In this document: piece by piece, positions 41,978 through 51,144 of the stretch
How the letters are laid out: every line of letters starts with the position of its first letter
Numbering within the stretch: the stretch's first letter is position 1
Source: JAAZNO01 sp012798275
GTDB taxonomy: Bacteria; Chloroflexota; Anaerolineae; B4-G1; SLSP01
Assembly (NCBI GenBank): GCA_035347995.1
Contig: DAOPQD010000002.1
Span: 1 to 64,000 of the forward strand
DNA length: 64,000 bases
Reading direction: 5' to 3'
Notes under the pieces: model-generated
Seen by the model: the letters and a program-made list of their open reading frames with translations, nothing else
What the model was told of the DNA's origin: nothing
Database searches by the model: none
Made by a program: the position numbers and the translations under genes

Positions 41978-42979
41978 CTACTCTGTAGACCATTCCCCCT
42001 CTTCCAGCATCGCGATGAACCGCGCCAGCGGCCAGGTGCCAGGGACGCGCAACCGGGGCCAGGTATAGCGATTGTCCAACCGCTGCGTCGCCCCCCACTC
42101 GGTCGTCACGCCGCCCCAATAGCCGGCCGACTCCACCACCTTGAGCGTCAGCGCATCATATTGTCCAGAGGGATAGCAGAAAAACAGCGCTGGCTGATCC
42201 GTGTGCGCCTCCACGGCCTCTTTGATCCCCAAAATCTGGTAGACGAGGAAATCCACGTCCCGGTTGCGCAGGTCGTAGTGATCGCGCCCGTGCGCCTGAA
42301 TGGACATCCCGCCTTCCGCCATCTCACGCATCTCCGCCCAGGTCATATAAGCAGGGGCCTCGAAATGGGCTGGCGTCGCCAGCACGAAGAATTCCCCCAC
42401 AAAGCCATATTGCTGCAGCAGGGGGAACACCGTAGTGTAAGCATCCTTGTACCCATCGTCGAAGGTGAGGACAATGGGCTTTGCAGGCAGCGGTTTGCCG
42501 GTGCTCAGCGCCTCGATGAGGTCGCGGAGATACACGGTCTGATACCCCTGCTCTTGGAGATAGCGCAGCTGCGCCTCGAAGAGCTCCGGCGTCACCGTCA
42601 GCCCGCGGCGAATGCCATCGGCATCGGGCGGCAGCTCCGAGACGTAGTGATACATCAGAATCGGCACGTGCAGCGCTGCCGGCGGCGGGGGATAGGTCGG
42701 CGTCGGTGAGGGCGTGAGCGTGGGGGTGAGCGTCGGCGCGGGAGTCGGAGTCCGCGTGGGCCTCGGCGTCGGGGTCCGCGTCGGCGTCGGAGTTGAAGTT
42801 GGCGTCGGCGTAGCCGTGGGGGTTGCCGTGGCCGTTGGCGTTGGCGAAGGGAGCGGCGTGAGCGTAGCCGTGGGCGTCGGCGTGTAGAATGCCTCAGTGA
42901 GGCTCGGCACGGTGACTGGCAGGGTAAGCAACAGGAGGGTCAATGGCGTCAGCCACAGCAGCCATTTGAAGCGCTTCAT
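41978..42979 (-). CDS. Membrane-anchored polysaccharide deacetylase with Thr-Pro linker
   Basis: 333 aa. N-terminal anchor helix at about 7-27, then a 70-residue Thr-Pro linker (about 33-98), then the NodB-type domain: 'PILMYHYVSE', 'IVLTFDDGYKDAY' (catalytic and metal Asp), 'IQAHGRDHYDL' (metal histidines) and 'FCYPSGQYD'. Such enzymes remove acetyl groups from peptidoglycan or exopolysaccharide outside the membrane. The ATG overlaps the Nudix stop (ATGA). Confidence 0.92.
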   Translation of the reverse strand: MKRFKWLLWLTPLTLLLLTLPVTVPSLTEAFYTPTPTATLTPLPSPTPTATATPTATPTPTSTPTPTRTPTPRPTRTPTPAPTLTPTLTPSPTPTYPPPPAALHVPILMYHYVSELPPDADGIRRGLTVTPELFEAQLRYLQEQGYQTVYLRDLIEALSTGKPLPAKPIVLTFDDGYKDAYTTVFPLLQQYGFVGEFFVLATPAHFEAPAYMTWAEMREMAEGGMSIQAHGRDHYDLRNRDVDFLVYQILGIKEAVEAHTDQPALFFCYPSGQYDALTLKVVESAGYWGGVTTEWGATQRLDNRYTWPRLRVPGTWPLARFIAMLEEGEWSTE

Positions 42980-43560
42980 ACGTCCTCAGTCCTCGCCCGC
43001 AGCTGTTCCAGCCGCGCCAAAGCCTGCTCCGTCGCCCGAAAAGCCAATGGCGGCAACGCCTCCAGGGGAAAGAACGCCGCCTCGGCCGCGTCATCCGCCG
43101 CCGTCAGCACGCCGTCACTGATGCGCCCCCGATACACGAGCACGATGTCGGCCCCGCGAGCGTGTTCGCGGCCATACAGCGCCATGAACAGCTCCGGCGC
43201 CACCAACGTCAGGCCCGTCTCCTCCCGACACTCGCGGAGGGCAGCCTCCGGGGGGGATTCATCCTCATCCACAAAACCGGCCGGCAGGCTCCAATAGCCC
43301 CGTTGAGGGTCCCAGGCGCGGCGCACCAACAGCACGCGCCCGGCTGCGTCCTCCACGAGCGCCGCAGCAGCGACTTTGTGGTCGCGGAAAACCACCAGCC
43401 CACACGCCGGGCAGACCCGTCGCACCCGCCCAAAGACAAAAGCGTCTTCCAGAGCCTGTCCGCAGCGGGGACAAAAATTCAGCTCCAGGGTCTGAGAGAC
43501 CTTGTGCGGCTCAATTTGGGGCAGGTGATGGGTTTCCATAGCCCATTTATCGTACTGCAT
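42976..43560 (-). CDS. Nudix hydrolase with N-terminal zinc ribbon
   Basis: 194 aa. 'CPRCG' and 'CPACG' near residues 31-55 form a zinc ribbon, as in NudC-like enzymes. The Nudix box is 'GFVDEDESPPEAALRECREETGL' split as G-x5-E and REETGL, complete. Family members hydrolyse NADH, ADP-ribose or nucleoside diphosphate derivatives. Translationally coupled to the deacetylase gene. Confidence 0.9.
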   Translation of the reverse strand: MQYDKWAMETHHLPQIEPHKVSQTLELNFCPRCGQALEDAFVFGRVRRVCPACGLVVFRDHKVAAAALVEDAAGRVLLVRRAWDPQRGYWSLPAGFVDEDESPPEAALRECREETGLTLVAPELFMALYGREHARGADIVLVYRGRISDGVLTAADDAAEAAFFPLEALPPLAFRATEQALARLEQLRARTEDV

Positions 43561-43702
43561 TCAGAGGCCGTGTCAAGACGCCATGAACCGGCGCCCTGGA
43601 CACCCGGTAGATTCGTGGGCAGGCTTTTCCCACTCCAGAGGACTTCAATCTGCGGGGACGCCGTCTCCTGAGCCGGGACGCGCGGAATGGCCGCCGGTGC
43701 AC

Positions 43703-44575
43703 TCAGTGACGGCGGGAAAGTCGCCAGGTGCCGTAGCCCAGCCCTGCCGTAGCCACTCCCAGCAGGCCCGTCACCCACAGAGGAACCGTGGACTGAGGGT
43801 ACGACGTCTCCGTCTCTGGGGCCTCGAGCGTCGCCGTCGGCTCTTCGGGCGCCGCCGTAATGGTGATCGGCGCCGTCTCCGAGAAAGCCGCGACTGTCTT
43901 CAAGGTCATCGTGACGTCTGCGGTCGCCTCCGCGCACTCGCCGGAGCCGTCCTCCGCACATGCGTCGAGGGTAGCCGTCGCCTCGGGAACGGCCGGTGCG
44001 GCCGCGAATCCCTCTTCCCCACCCCCAAGGCCGCCAGCGCCCGGCGGGGCGCTGAGATATCCCTCTTCGAAACCGCCCAGGCCGTAGACAGGTTCTTCCG
44101 CAGCGACCGTAGGCTGCGGCAGCGGCGCAGGCGCCGACCGGCTCAAGGCTTGAGTCTCCGTGATCGGCGCTTCTTGATACAGCATGGCTTCCGGCGTCTC
44201 TGGCGACAGCGCCGCCGACTCGCGTTGCTCTGTCGGCATGGGCGCGGGGTTGAGATTCAGGCCCACGGCGACCACGAAAGCAGCAGCGCTCACGACCGTC
44301 GCCAGACGCATCGCCCACAGCGACGACGGGCTGCGCCGCGGGCGCGCTGGAGCTGCCGCCGGCGATGCCACCATCGCGGGGGTCAACAAATAGTTGCGGG
44401 GAGGCTCGCGCAGGGGCGCTGTCTGCAGCAGCGCAATTGTCTGACGCAACAGCGCCACACGCTGCTGTAATTCAGCATCGTGTGCGAGATCGGCTTCCAA
44501 CGCCCGCTGCTCCCCAGACGGCAGCTGGTGATCCAGGTAAGCCGAAAGTTGTTCCTCAGTCCAAGGCCTTCCCAT
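43703..44575 (-). CDS. Membrane-bound anti-sigma factor
   Basis: 290 aa. N-terminal cytoplasmic helices ('LSAYLDHQLPSGEQRALEAD') match anti-sigma domains but lack a zinc-binding HxxxCxxC. A membrane helix lies at about 88-107, then an Ala/Pro/Glu-rich exported stretch with two Cys, and a second helix near 263-282. It lies 16 nt after the sigma gene and should hold it at the membrane. Signal and protease are unknown. Confidence 0.82.
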   Translation of the reverse strand: MGRPWTEEQLSAYLDHQLPSGEQRALEADLAHDAELQQRVALLRQTIALLQTAPLREPPRNYLLTPAMVASPAAAPARPRRSPSSLWAMRLATVVSAAAFVVAVGLNLNPAPMPTEQRESAALSPETPEAMLYQEAPITETQALSRSAPAPLPQPTVAAEEPVYGLGGFEEGYLSAPPGAGGLGGGEEGFAAAPAVPEATATLDACAEDGSGECAEATADVTMTLKTVAAFSETAPITITAAPEEPTATLEAPETETSYPQSTVPLWVTGLLGVATAGLGYGTWRLSRRH

Positions 44576-44591
44576 GAGTTATCGCCTCCCC

Positions 44592-45212
44592 CTATACCCT
44601 GTTGTCCAGACGATAACGGTAGGGTAAAAGTTCCCGTTGCTCGAGCAACAGGTCTCGCATCTTGCCGCGAGCGCGCGCCAGCCGCGATTTCACCGTTCCC
44701 AATTGAATTTGCAGCGTCTCGGCCACCTCCTCGTACGAAAGGCCCAGCCGGTCTACCAACACCAACACCGTGCGTTGATCTTCAGGCAGCCTGGCGAGGG
44801 CGTCTTCCAGCAGCTGCCGCAGCTCGTCTCGTTCGACGGCCTCCTCAGGAAGCTCCGCGCGATCCCGCAAATGCGGATTGGCCTCTTCCTCCAGGTCACC
44901 GAAGGCTTCCCACGAGACACTCGGACGGCGTTTAGCATGGCGCAGCGCATCGTAGCAGGCGTTGGTGACGATGCGCAGCAACCACGCGCGGAACGAGCCG
45001 CCGCGAAATTGCGCGAGGTTGCGGTACGCGGAGATGCAGGCCTCTTGGGTGGCATCATCCGCTGCGGCGGGATCCTGCAGCAGATGGTATGCCAGGTTGT
45101 AGGCCTGAGTTTGATAATGCAGCAGCAGCGCATTAAACGCATCCAGGTTCCCTCGTTGCGCGGCGTGCACGAGGGCCGTCTCGTCCCAGGATGCGGCATC
45201 GGTTAGTTCCAT
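44592..45212 (-). CDS. ECF-subfamily RNA polymerase sigma factor
   Basis: 206 aa from the ATG at 45212 (GGAG upstream). Region 2 is about 20-90 ('DATQEACISAYRNLAQFRGG', 'FRAWLLRIVTNACYDALRH'); region 4 is about 130-190 ('LARLPEDQRTVLVL', 'GLSYEEVAETLQIQLGTVKS'). Regions 1.1 and 3 are absent. It would direct transcription of envelope-stress-type genes when released by the neighbouring anti-sigma factor. Confidence 0.93.
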   Translation of the reverse strand: MELTDAASWDETALVHAAQRGNLDAFNALLLHYQTQAYNLAYHLLQDPAAADDATQEACISAYRNLAQFRGGSFRAWLLRIVTNACYDALRHAKRRPSVSWEAFGDLEEEANPHLRDRAELPEEAVERDELRQLLEDALARLPEDQRTVLVLVDRLGLSYEEVAETLQIQLGTVKSRLARARGKMRDLLLEQRELLPYRYRLDNRV

Positions 45213-45335
45213 ACCTGCTCTCCACGGCAGTGAGGTGAACAGAAAACCGTGAGAAGTCAACAGTAAGCGGTGAGCAGGGAAGTGTTACGCGGAGCTCCTC
45301 ACCGCTCTCTGCTCACTACCCTCTCTGCGCTGCAC

Positions 45336-45363
45336 TTGACGAAACACCAATTCCGGTTATACT
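45336..45363 (+). promoter_or_regulatory. Promoter for tRNA-Leu
   Basis: TTGACG, 16 nt, TATACT, with the -10 ending 9 nt before the tRNA. Confidence 0.72.
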
Positions 45364-45372
45364 CACAGCCAG

Positions 45373-45455
45373 GCCGGAGTGGCGGAATCGGCAGACGCAA
45401 ACGACTCAAAATCGTTCGGGTGATCCCCGTGTGGGTTCGACTCCCACCTCCGGCA
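45373..45455 (+). tRNA. tRNA-Leu (anticodon CAA)
   Basis: GCCGGAG/CTCCGGC acceptor stem, anticodon loop CTCAAAA with CAA (reads TTG), a long class II variable arm, T arm GTGGG/CCCAC, discriminator A; 83 nt. The CCA is not encoded. Confidence 0.95.
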
Positions 45456-45464
45456 TTATAACCG

Positions 45465-45499
45465 AAAAGAGGATGGCTACAAGCGCCCTCCTCTTTTTT
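45465..45499 (+). terminator. Terminator after tRNA-Leu
   Basis: AAAAGAGGA pairs with TCCTCTTTT across a 15-nt loop and continues into a T run, starting 10 nt after the tRNA. Confidence 0.8.
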
Positions 45500-45528
45500 G
45501 TTCCCTCACAGGGCCGGGGACCTGCCAT

Positions 45529-46179
45529 TCAGGCCGCCCCCTCCAACAGCCGCCATAACACCGGCTCGGCATCGAGCACCGCCGGTGCGGCGAATTCTGC
45601 ACCGTCTCCCGGAACGCCATCCGGCCGCACGAGGATGGTGCGGATTCCAAACGGCGCCGCTCCCTGCAAATTGGGACGCTGATCGTCGAGGAGCACACAC
45701 TCAGAGCCTTTCGCCTGCAACAAGGTGAGCAACTGCGCATAGGCCTCAGGGTGTGGCTTCGCCAGATACCTCAGATCGCGCACGTCCACAATGCGCTCAA
45801 AGTGCTCGCGGATGTCCATGCAGGTGAGGATCTGCTCGGCCCAGCTGGCAATGGCGTTGGTAAAAATCACTTTGGCAGCCGGCAGGCGCGCGAGCATCGC
45901 CCCCAGCGCCGGGGCAGGCGCAAGGTAGCGAGCCACATCCACGCGATGCACGTCCTCCAGGTAATCCTCCACGTCCACCTCGGGATGATGGTACAGCAAA
46001 CCGGACATGGTCGTGCCGTAACGGGCATGATACTCGCGGCGCAGAGTATGTGCCATTTCCGGCGTGATGTCTAGCGCCCGCGCCAACCAGGCCTCGATGC
46101 GCTGTCGCACCTCAAGGAACAGCCCCGAAGTGTCCAGGTACAGCGTGTCATCGAGATCGAAGAGCAGATAGCGGATCAT
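45529..46179 (-). CDS. HAD-superfamily hydrolase, pyrimidine 5'-nucleotidase-like
   Basis: 216 aa from the ATG at 46179. 'LLFDLDDTLY' (nucleophile), 'VIFTNAIASWAEQIL', 'AKPHPEAYAQLL' and 'VLLDDQRPNL' give the four HAD motifs, and the 'DLDDTLY' plus 'GLLYHH' pattern fits the SDT1/pyrimidine 5'-nucleotidase group acting on UMP/CMP. It starts about 55 nt after the ubiD stop. Confidence 0.87.
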   Translation of the reverse strand: MIRYLLFDLDDTLYLDTSGLFLEVRQRIEAWLARALDITPEMAHTLRREYHARYGTTMSGLLYHHPEVDVEDYLEDVHRVDVARYLAPAPALGAMLARLPAAKVIFTNAIASWAEQILTCMDIREHFERIVDVRDLRYLAKPHPEAYAQLLTLLQAKGSECVLLDDQRPNLQGAAPFGIRTILVRPDGVPGDGAEFAAPAVLDAEPVLWRLLEGAA

Positions 46180-46233
46180 AGAATTTCCCAGCGTCGTGAA
46201 TTTCGAATGGCCGCGCGCCATGAGACGCGCGCC

Positions 46234-47760
46234 TCACAGCCCCAGGGTCTCCCACAGGGCCGCGATGCGCGCCGTAACCTCCGGGCTCATGCGCGCGACT
46301 TCGGGCCACTGGCGCGTGTAGCCCTCTTCGGGCCATTTGGCCGTCGCATCAATGCCGATTTTGCCGCCAAATGCGGGCTGATAGGAGGCGTGATCCAGCT
46401 GGTCCACCGGCCCATCGCCAATGAGCACGTCCCGCGACCAGTCCACATTCCCCAACGCCTGCCACGCCGCCGTCATGGGATCCTGCACGTCCACCCACCC
46501 ATCCACCACCACCACGGCCTTCGCCAGGCTGAGCAACGCCAGCCCCCACAACCCGTGAATGACCTTGCGAGCCTGTCCCGGATAGCGTTTGTGGATGCTC
46601 ACCAGCACCAGGTTGTGGAACACGCCGGGTGCGGGCATCGCCAGATCCACCACTTCGGGCAGGAACAGCCGCAGCAGCGGCAAAAACAGCCGCTCCGTGG
46701 CCTTCCCCATCCAGTAATCCTCCATCGGCGGGACACCAACGACCGTCGCCGGATAGAGGGCGTCGCGCCGACGGGTGATGGCCGTGACATGAAACGCGGG
46801 GAAGGATTCCACCGGTGTATAATAGCCGGTATGATCGCCAAACGGCCCTTCGGGGCGCTGATCGGCGGGATCTACGTAGCCCTCGATGACCATGTCGGCG
46901 TTGGCGGGGACGGTGAGCGGCTGCGTGACACAGCGCACGAACTCCACCGGCCTGCCGCGCAGCCATCCCGCCAGCAGATATTCGTCAACATCGGGAGGCA
47001 GCGGGGCGGACGCGGCCCAGATGCACGCGGGATCTCCCCCCAATACCACCGCCGCCGGAATCACCGATTTCGGATTTCGGAGCCTGGATTTTGGAGCGCC
47101 GGCTTCTGATCCTTGATCTTTGATCCCCGACTCTCGCACCACGCGCTCGTGTTCCGCGCCGCCCTTATGCCGCTGCCAGTGCACCAGCAGGGTACGGGAA
47201 TCCACCTTCTGCAGGCGATACATGCCCACGTTGCGCACGCCGGTCTCCGGGTGACAGGTCACCACTTGCGGCAAAGTGATGAAGGGACCGCCGTCCTTGG
47301 GCCAACACGTGAGAATGGGGATCCCATCCAGGGAAGCGGAATCCGTCGCCACGAGCTCCTGGCACGGGCCACGCTTGACCCGCCGCGGTTTGACTCCCGC
47401 CGCGCGCAGCGCCTGCAGCAGCGAGACCCCCCTTCCCAGCGCCGCACCAGCATTCGACGGCGGGCGCAGGTCGAGCAAGCGCGCCAGATTGTGAGTGAGC
47501 GCTTCCAGCTCCTCGACGTGCAACGCCCACGCCATCCGCTGCGCGCTGCCGAAGGCGTTGATGAGGACCGGCAGCTCATAGCCGGCGACGTTCTCGAAGA
47601 GCAGCGCCTTGTTCTGCGCCGCCGGCCCTCGGCTTAAGCGCTCGACGACCGCCGTGATTTCCAGCTCGGCGGCGATGGGCGTGGTCACGCGCCGCAATTC
47701 CCCGCGCGCTTCCAGCAGCGCGACAAACTCCTGCAGGTCCTGGTGTTGTGGGATAGACAT
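46234..47760 (-). CDS. ubiD: UbiD-family prenylated-FMN decarboxylase
   Basis: 508 aa. UbiD enzymes decarboxylate aromatic or alpha,beta-unsaturated acids using prenylated FMN made by UbiX. 'HWQRHKGGAEH' (cofactor/metal), 'GGDPACIWAASAPLP' and 'EGPFGDHTGYYTP' (catalytic Glu/Arg region) are intact. Between 'GGAEHERVVRESG' and 'VIPAAVVLGG' there are about 20 extra residues encoded by a repeat of the type found between genes (47062-47128). The enzyme may still work, since this is a loop in relatives. No ubiX is in the window. Confidence 0.9.
   Translation of the reverse strand: MSIPQHQDLQEFVALLEARGELRRVTTPIAAELEITAVVERLSRGPAAQNKALLFENVAGYELPVLINAFGSAQRMAWALHVEELEALTHNLARLLDLRPPSNAGAALGRGVSLLQALRAAGVKPRRVKRGPCQELVATDSASLDGIPILTCWPKDGGPFITLPQVVTCHPETGVRNVGMYRLQKVDSRTLLVHWQRHKGGAEHERVVRESGIKDQGSEAGAPKSRLRNPKSVIPAAVVLGGDPACIWAASAPLPPDVDEYLLAGWLRGRPVEFVRCVTQPLTVPANADMVIEGYVDPADQRPEGPFGDHTGYYTPVESFPAFHVTAITRRRDALYPATVVGVPPMEDYWMGKATERLFLPLLRLFLPEVVDLAMPAPGVFHNLVLVSIHKRYPGQARKVIHGLWGLALLSLAKAVVVVDGWVDVQDPMTAAWQALGNVDWSRDVLIGDGPVDQLDHASYQPAFGGKIGIDATAKWPEEGYTRQWPEVARMSPEVTARIAALWETLGL
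47062..47128 (-). repeat. GATCAAAGATCAAG / CCGAAATCC word repeat inside ubiD
   Basis: On the ubiD strand, GATCAAAGATCAAGGATCAG and then CCAAAATCC, CCGAAATCCGAAATC. This is the same kind of degenerate word repeat as the leaders elsewhere, but inside a gene and in frame. Confidence 0.75.
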
Positions 47761-47769
47761 TCAACTCCC

Positions 47770-48012
47770 TCACTCTGCGCCGGCTGTCATGCGCCGCCCG
47801 TCCAGGGTGCCGGCCATGACCTCAGGCTCAGCGAGAAGCGTTTGGGGGAAACCGGCAGCGATCCCCGCTGAGTGGACATGTTCCTCTGGTACACCGCCGG
47901 GGATGAAAATAAGTTCGCATGAAGACCCGATAGGTTTCAAGAGACTTGATATGCTCGGCTGCATCCTCTTTAATTTCCGATCCGTGAGGCATTTTCTGGG
48001 GAGAACAGGCAA
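47770..48012 (-). CDS. Possible small ORF, unrecognised
   Basis: 80 codons in the 268-nt ubiD-comM spacer. It ends a few bases before the ubiD Shine-Dalgarno. No strong ribosome site precedes it and I recognise no family; 'PEEHVHSAGIAAGFP' could be a remnant of something. It may simply be non-coding. Confidence 0.2.
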   Translation of the reverse strand: MPVLPRKCLTDRKLKRMQPSISSLLKPIGSSCELIFIPGGVPEEHVHSAGIAAGFPQTLLAEPEVMAGTLDGRRMTAGAE

Positions 48013-48028
48013 ACAGACACGGCACGCC

Positions 48029-49561
48029 TCACACGTCCAGCACGCGCGTCCGGTATTGGAGCGCTTCGGCCAGGTGATGCACTTGAATGTTAGGGACGCC
48101 CTCCAGGTCGGCGATGGTGCGGGCGACCTTCAGCACGCGATGGTAGGCCCGCGCGCTCAGGTGCATCTGGCGCATCGCCGTGCGCATGAGGGCCTGCGCA
48201 TCGTCGCGGAGCGCGCAGAACTGACGCAGCTCCGCCGGTCCCATGTCGGCGTTGCAGGCCAGGCTCGTCCCCTTGAGCCGGGCGCGCTGCCGTTCGCGGG
48301 CGGCTTCGATGCGCGCGCGGATCACGGCGGAAGACTCGCCCCGCGTCGCGCTGCTCAGTTTCTCAAAGGGGACACGCGGCACTTCGATGTGAATATCAAT
48401 GCGATCCAGCAGCGGGCCGGAGATGCGCTTGCGATACCGCTGGATGATGCCGATCGAACACGTGCAGGCGCGTTCCGGGTCACCGTAGTAGCCGCACGGA
48501 CAGGGGTTCATCGCCGCAATGAGCATGAAATTCGCCGGGAACGTGAGGCTGCCCTGTGCCCGGCTGATGGTGACAAGTTTGTCCTCCATCGGCTGACGCA
48601 TCACTTCCAGCACCTGGCCGTTGAACTCCGGCATCTCGTCCAGGAAGAGCACCCCCCGGTGCGCCAGGCTGATCTCGCCGGGGCGAGGCCAGTGTCCCCC
48701 ACCCACGAGACCCGCATTGCTGATGGTGTGATGCGGCGCACGGAAGGGCCGTTGCTGGATCAGCGGGGTTTCGGGCGGCAGCATGTCGGCGACGCTGTAG
48801 ATGCGCGTCACTTCCAGCGCCTCTTCGAGGGACAGCTGCGGCAGGATGCCGGGCAGGGCGCGCGCCATGAGCGTCTTCCCGGCGCCGGGCGGCCCCACCA
48901 TCAGGAGATTGTGCCCGCCGGCGGCCGCCACTTCCAGCGCGCGTTTAGCGTGCTCCTGCCCCTGGATTTCAGCAAAGTCCACGACGGGAGGCGGGGGCTG
49001 CGGCGCCAGCTGCGCGCCGGCAGGCAAGGGCGACAGGGGTTGAAGCCCCTGGAGATGGGCAACGAGCTGCGCCAGGGTCTCCACCGGATAGACCGACACC
49101 TCGGGGATCAGCGCGGCTTCGGGGGCGTCACACGCCGGCACGTAGATGGCCTTGACGCCATTGTGGCGGGCCATATCGGCCACCGGCAGCACACCGCGCA
49201 CATGCCGCAGCGAGCCGTCAAGCGAGAGCTCCCCCAACATCACCGCGCCCTCGAGTCGGGGAAGGGGCACCTGGCCGCTGGCAGCAAGGACGCCGATGGC
49301 AATGGGCAAATCGTACGCCGGCCCCTCTTTGCGCAGATCGGCCGGCGCGAGATTGATGGTGATGTACTGCCCGCTGGGGAAGTTCAGCCCGCTGTTGCGA
49401 ATGGCAGCGCGGACGCGCTCCCCACTCTCGCGCACGGCGGCGTCGGGCAATCCCACGAGGATCAGCGTCCCTCCCTGCCCGGCGCGTCGGGCGTCCACCT
49501 CCACCTCGATGGGCTGGGCATCCAATCCGACAACGGCGGCGCTACCAATCTTCGCCAGCAT
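48029..49561 (-). CDS. comM: ComM/YifB-family Mg-chelatase-like AAA+ ATPase
   Basis: 510 aa, standard. N-terminal Lon-protease-like domain ('VGLPDAAVRESGERVRAAI'), then AAA+ core: Walker A 'VGPPGAGKTLMARALPGI' near 218, Walker B 'GVLFLDEMPEF' near 300, 'AAMNPCPCGYYGDP' near 350, and C-terminal 'SARAYHRVLKVARTIADLEG'. ComM promotes branch migration when single-stranded DNA is taken up and recombined in natural transformation. It follows rsmI by 12 nt. Confidence 0.95.
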   Translation of the reverse strand: MLAKIGSAAVVGLDAQPIEVEVDARRAGQGGTLILVGLPDAAVRESGERVRAAIRNSGLNFPSGQYITINLAPADLRKEGPAYDLPIAIGVLAASGQVPLPRLEGAVMLGELSLDGSLRHVRGVLPVADMARHNGVKAIYVPACDAPEAALIPEVSVYPVETLAQLVAHLQGLQPLSPLPAGAQLAPQPPPPVVDFAEIQGQEHAKRALEVAAAGGHNLLMVGPPGAGKTLMARALPGILPQLSLEEALEVTRIYSVADMLPPETPLIQQRPFRAPHHTISNAGLVGGGHWPRPGEISLAHRGVLFLDEMPEFNGQVLEVMRQPMEDKLVTISRAQGSLTFPANFMLIAAMNPCPCGYYGDPERACTCSIGIIQRYRKRISGPLLDRIDIHIEVPRVPFEKLSSATRGESSAVIRARIEAARERQRARLKGTSLACNADMGPAELRQFCALRDDAQALMRTAMRQMHLSARAYHRVLKVARTIADLEGVPNIQVHHLAEALQYRTRVLDV

Positions 49562-49573
49562 CCAGACCTCCCT

Positions 49574-50395
49574 TCACCCCATCTCCCCCGCCAACGTGTA
49601 CACGTCCCGCCGCGGCCAGCCGGAAAGCGCAGCGACCTCGCGCGCGGCCTGCGAGCGCGGAAGTCCCGCCCGCAGCTTCTCCGCCAACGCCGCACGCACC
49701 CGCGATTCTTCCCACGCCGCCGGCTCAGGATTCGCCCCGCCAATGACGAGGGTGAACTCGCCGCGGGAAGGATTAACCTCCAGAAATGCCAGGGCGCCCT
49801 CCAAATCGCCGCGCCAGAACTCCTCATGGAGCTTGGTCAATTCGCGGCACAACACCACCGGCCGGTTTCCGAGGACCTCGCGCAGCAACGCCAGCGTCGC
49901 CTGCACCCGGCGGGGGGATTCATAGCAGACGAGCGTCGCGCGCACGGCGGCGATTTCCTGCAGCGTCGCGCGCTGTTCGGAGGCCTTGCGGGGCAAAAAT
50001 CCGAGGAACAAGAAGCGCGCGGTCGGCAACCCCGCCGCCGCCAACGCCGCGATGAGCGCCGACGGACCCGGCACCGGCACGACCGTCACCCCAGCATCCA
50101 GCGCCGCGCGCACCAGCGAAAAGCCCGGATCGGAGATGCCCGGCATCCCCGCCTCGGAGATCAGCGCGACATCGCCCTGCTCCAACGCCGCGAGCAGCGG
50201 CTCGAGCTTGCGCTGCTCGTTGCCCTCGAAAAACGAGGTTACCGGCGTGTGAATGCCGTAATGGTCGAGCAGGATGCGCGCCTTGCGGGTGTCTTCGGCG
50301 GCGATGAGCGCGACCTCACCCAACACGCGCAACGCCCGGAAGGTGAGGTCCTCAAGGTTGCCGATGGGGGTGCCGACGACGTAGAGGGTGCCCAT
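49574..50395 (-). CDS. rsmI: 16S rRNA 2'-O-ribose C1402 methyltransferase RsmI
   Basis: 273 aa, usual length. N-terminal 'LYVVGTPIGNLEDLTFRAL', 'AAEDTRKARILLDHYGI', 'SEAGMPGISDPGFSLVR' and 'VPVPGPSALIAALAAAGL' are specific RsmI/YraL motifs. It methylates the 2'-OH of C1402 in 16S rRNA with SAM. Operon with the KaiC-like gene (17 nt upstream) and comM. Confidence 0.96.
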   Translation of the reverse strand: MGTLYVVGTPIGNLEDLTFRALRVLGEVALIAAEDTRKARILLDHYGIHTPVTSFFEGNEQRKLEPLLAALEQGDVALISEAGMPGISDPGFSLVRAALDAGVTVVPVPGPSALIAALAAAGLPTARFLFLGFLPRKASEQRATLQEIAAVRATLVCYESPRRVQATLALLREVLGNRPVVLCRELTKLHEEFWRGDLEGALAFLEVNPSRGEFTLVIGGANPEPAAWEESRVRAALAEKLRAGLPRSQAAREVAALSGWPRRDVYTLAGEMG

Positions 50396-50412
50396 AGTTG
50401 AAGTCGTCGCTC

Positions 50413-51144
50413 TCAGCTGCGGCGGGAAATTCCACTGAGGATGGCCTGCCGGCCATGGAAAGCGCCCTCGACAATCAGGCCGCCCTGAGCGATGCGATAA
50501 TGGCAGATCTCGCGGGCGTGATCGCTGCCGCGCAGTTTGAGCACCACAATCGCGCGCTGAATCTCGCTTTCGATCTCGACATAACGCATCAGGATGATGC
50601 CATCGGCCAGAAACGACAGCGCACCGCGCCCGGCGTGTTGATACTCCGTGCGATTCTCTTCCGCGAGCAGCAGCGTCGTGATCCGCTCACGCCGCAGGCT
50701 GTTGACCAGCGTCGTGTAATACTGGCGCAGTTCGAGCCGGTCATTGGTGAGGCGGGTGAAATGGGTCGCGCTGTCGAGCACGGCCCGGCGCACGTCCGCC
50801 GACATGAAACGCCGGTAAATAAGGCTGTGCGGATCCTGCAGGCTCTCCAACAGCACCTGCGGCGAGGTGAAAATGAGATGCAGCTTCCCCTCGCGCTCCA
50901 GCGTCTGGAGGTCAAGCCCCAGCGACGCCGCGTCACGGTACAGCGATTCGGGGAATTCCTCGAAGGTGATGAAAAGCCCGCCCTCGCCCTGCTGCGCGCC
51001 GTGGATGAGGAATTGAAACGCCAGCGAAGTCTTCCCGGTTCCGGGCGCCCCGCGCACGAGCACCACCGTGCCAGGTAACAGCCCGCCACACAACATGCGA
51101 TCCAGGCCGGGGACGCCGGTGGGGACGCGCTCAATGGTCATCAT
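50413..51144 (-). CDS. Single-domain KaiC/RadA-type RecA-superfamily ATPase
   Basis: 243 aa; two consecutive ATGs follow AAGGGGG. 'VPTGVPGLDRMLCGGLLPG' and Walker A 'VRGAPGTGKTSLAFQFL' near 27-43, then 'EGGLFITFEEFPES' and 'GALSFLADGIILMRYVEIES' are typical of KaiC-like proteins with one ATPase domain. No circadian partners (KaiA/B) are here. Related proteins act in signalling or gene regulation; function unknown. Confidence 0.88.
   Translation of the reverse strand: MMTIERVPTGVPGLDRMLCGGLLPGTVVLVRGAPGTGKTSLAFQFLIHGAQQGEGGLFITFEEFPESLYRDAASLGLDLQTLEREGKLHLIFTSPQVLLESLQDPHSLIYRRFMSADVRRAVLDSATHFTRLTNDRLELRQYYTTLVNSLRRERITTLLLAEENRTEYQHAGRGALSFLADGIILMRYVEIESEIQRAIVVLKLRGSDHAREICHYRIAQGGLIVEGAFHGRQAILSGISRRS

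Noticed and set aside
47770..48012. Small 80-codon gene between ubiD and comM as a confident gene
   Set aside because: No ribosome site or family; listed only at low confidence.
47609..50401. A 930-codon open frame on the plus strand across ubiD, comM and rsmI
   Set aside because: Three well-recognised genes occupy the opposite strand; the frame is open only because of their third-position G+C bias.
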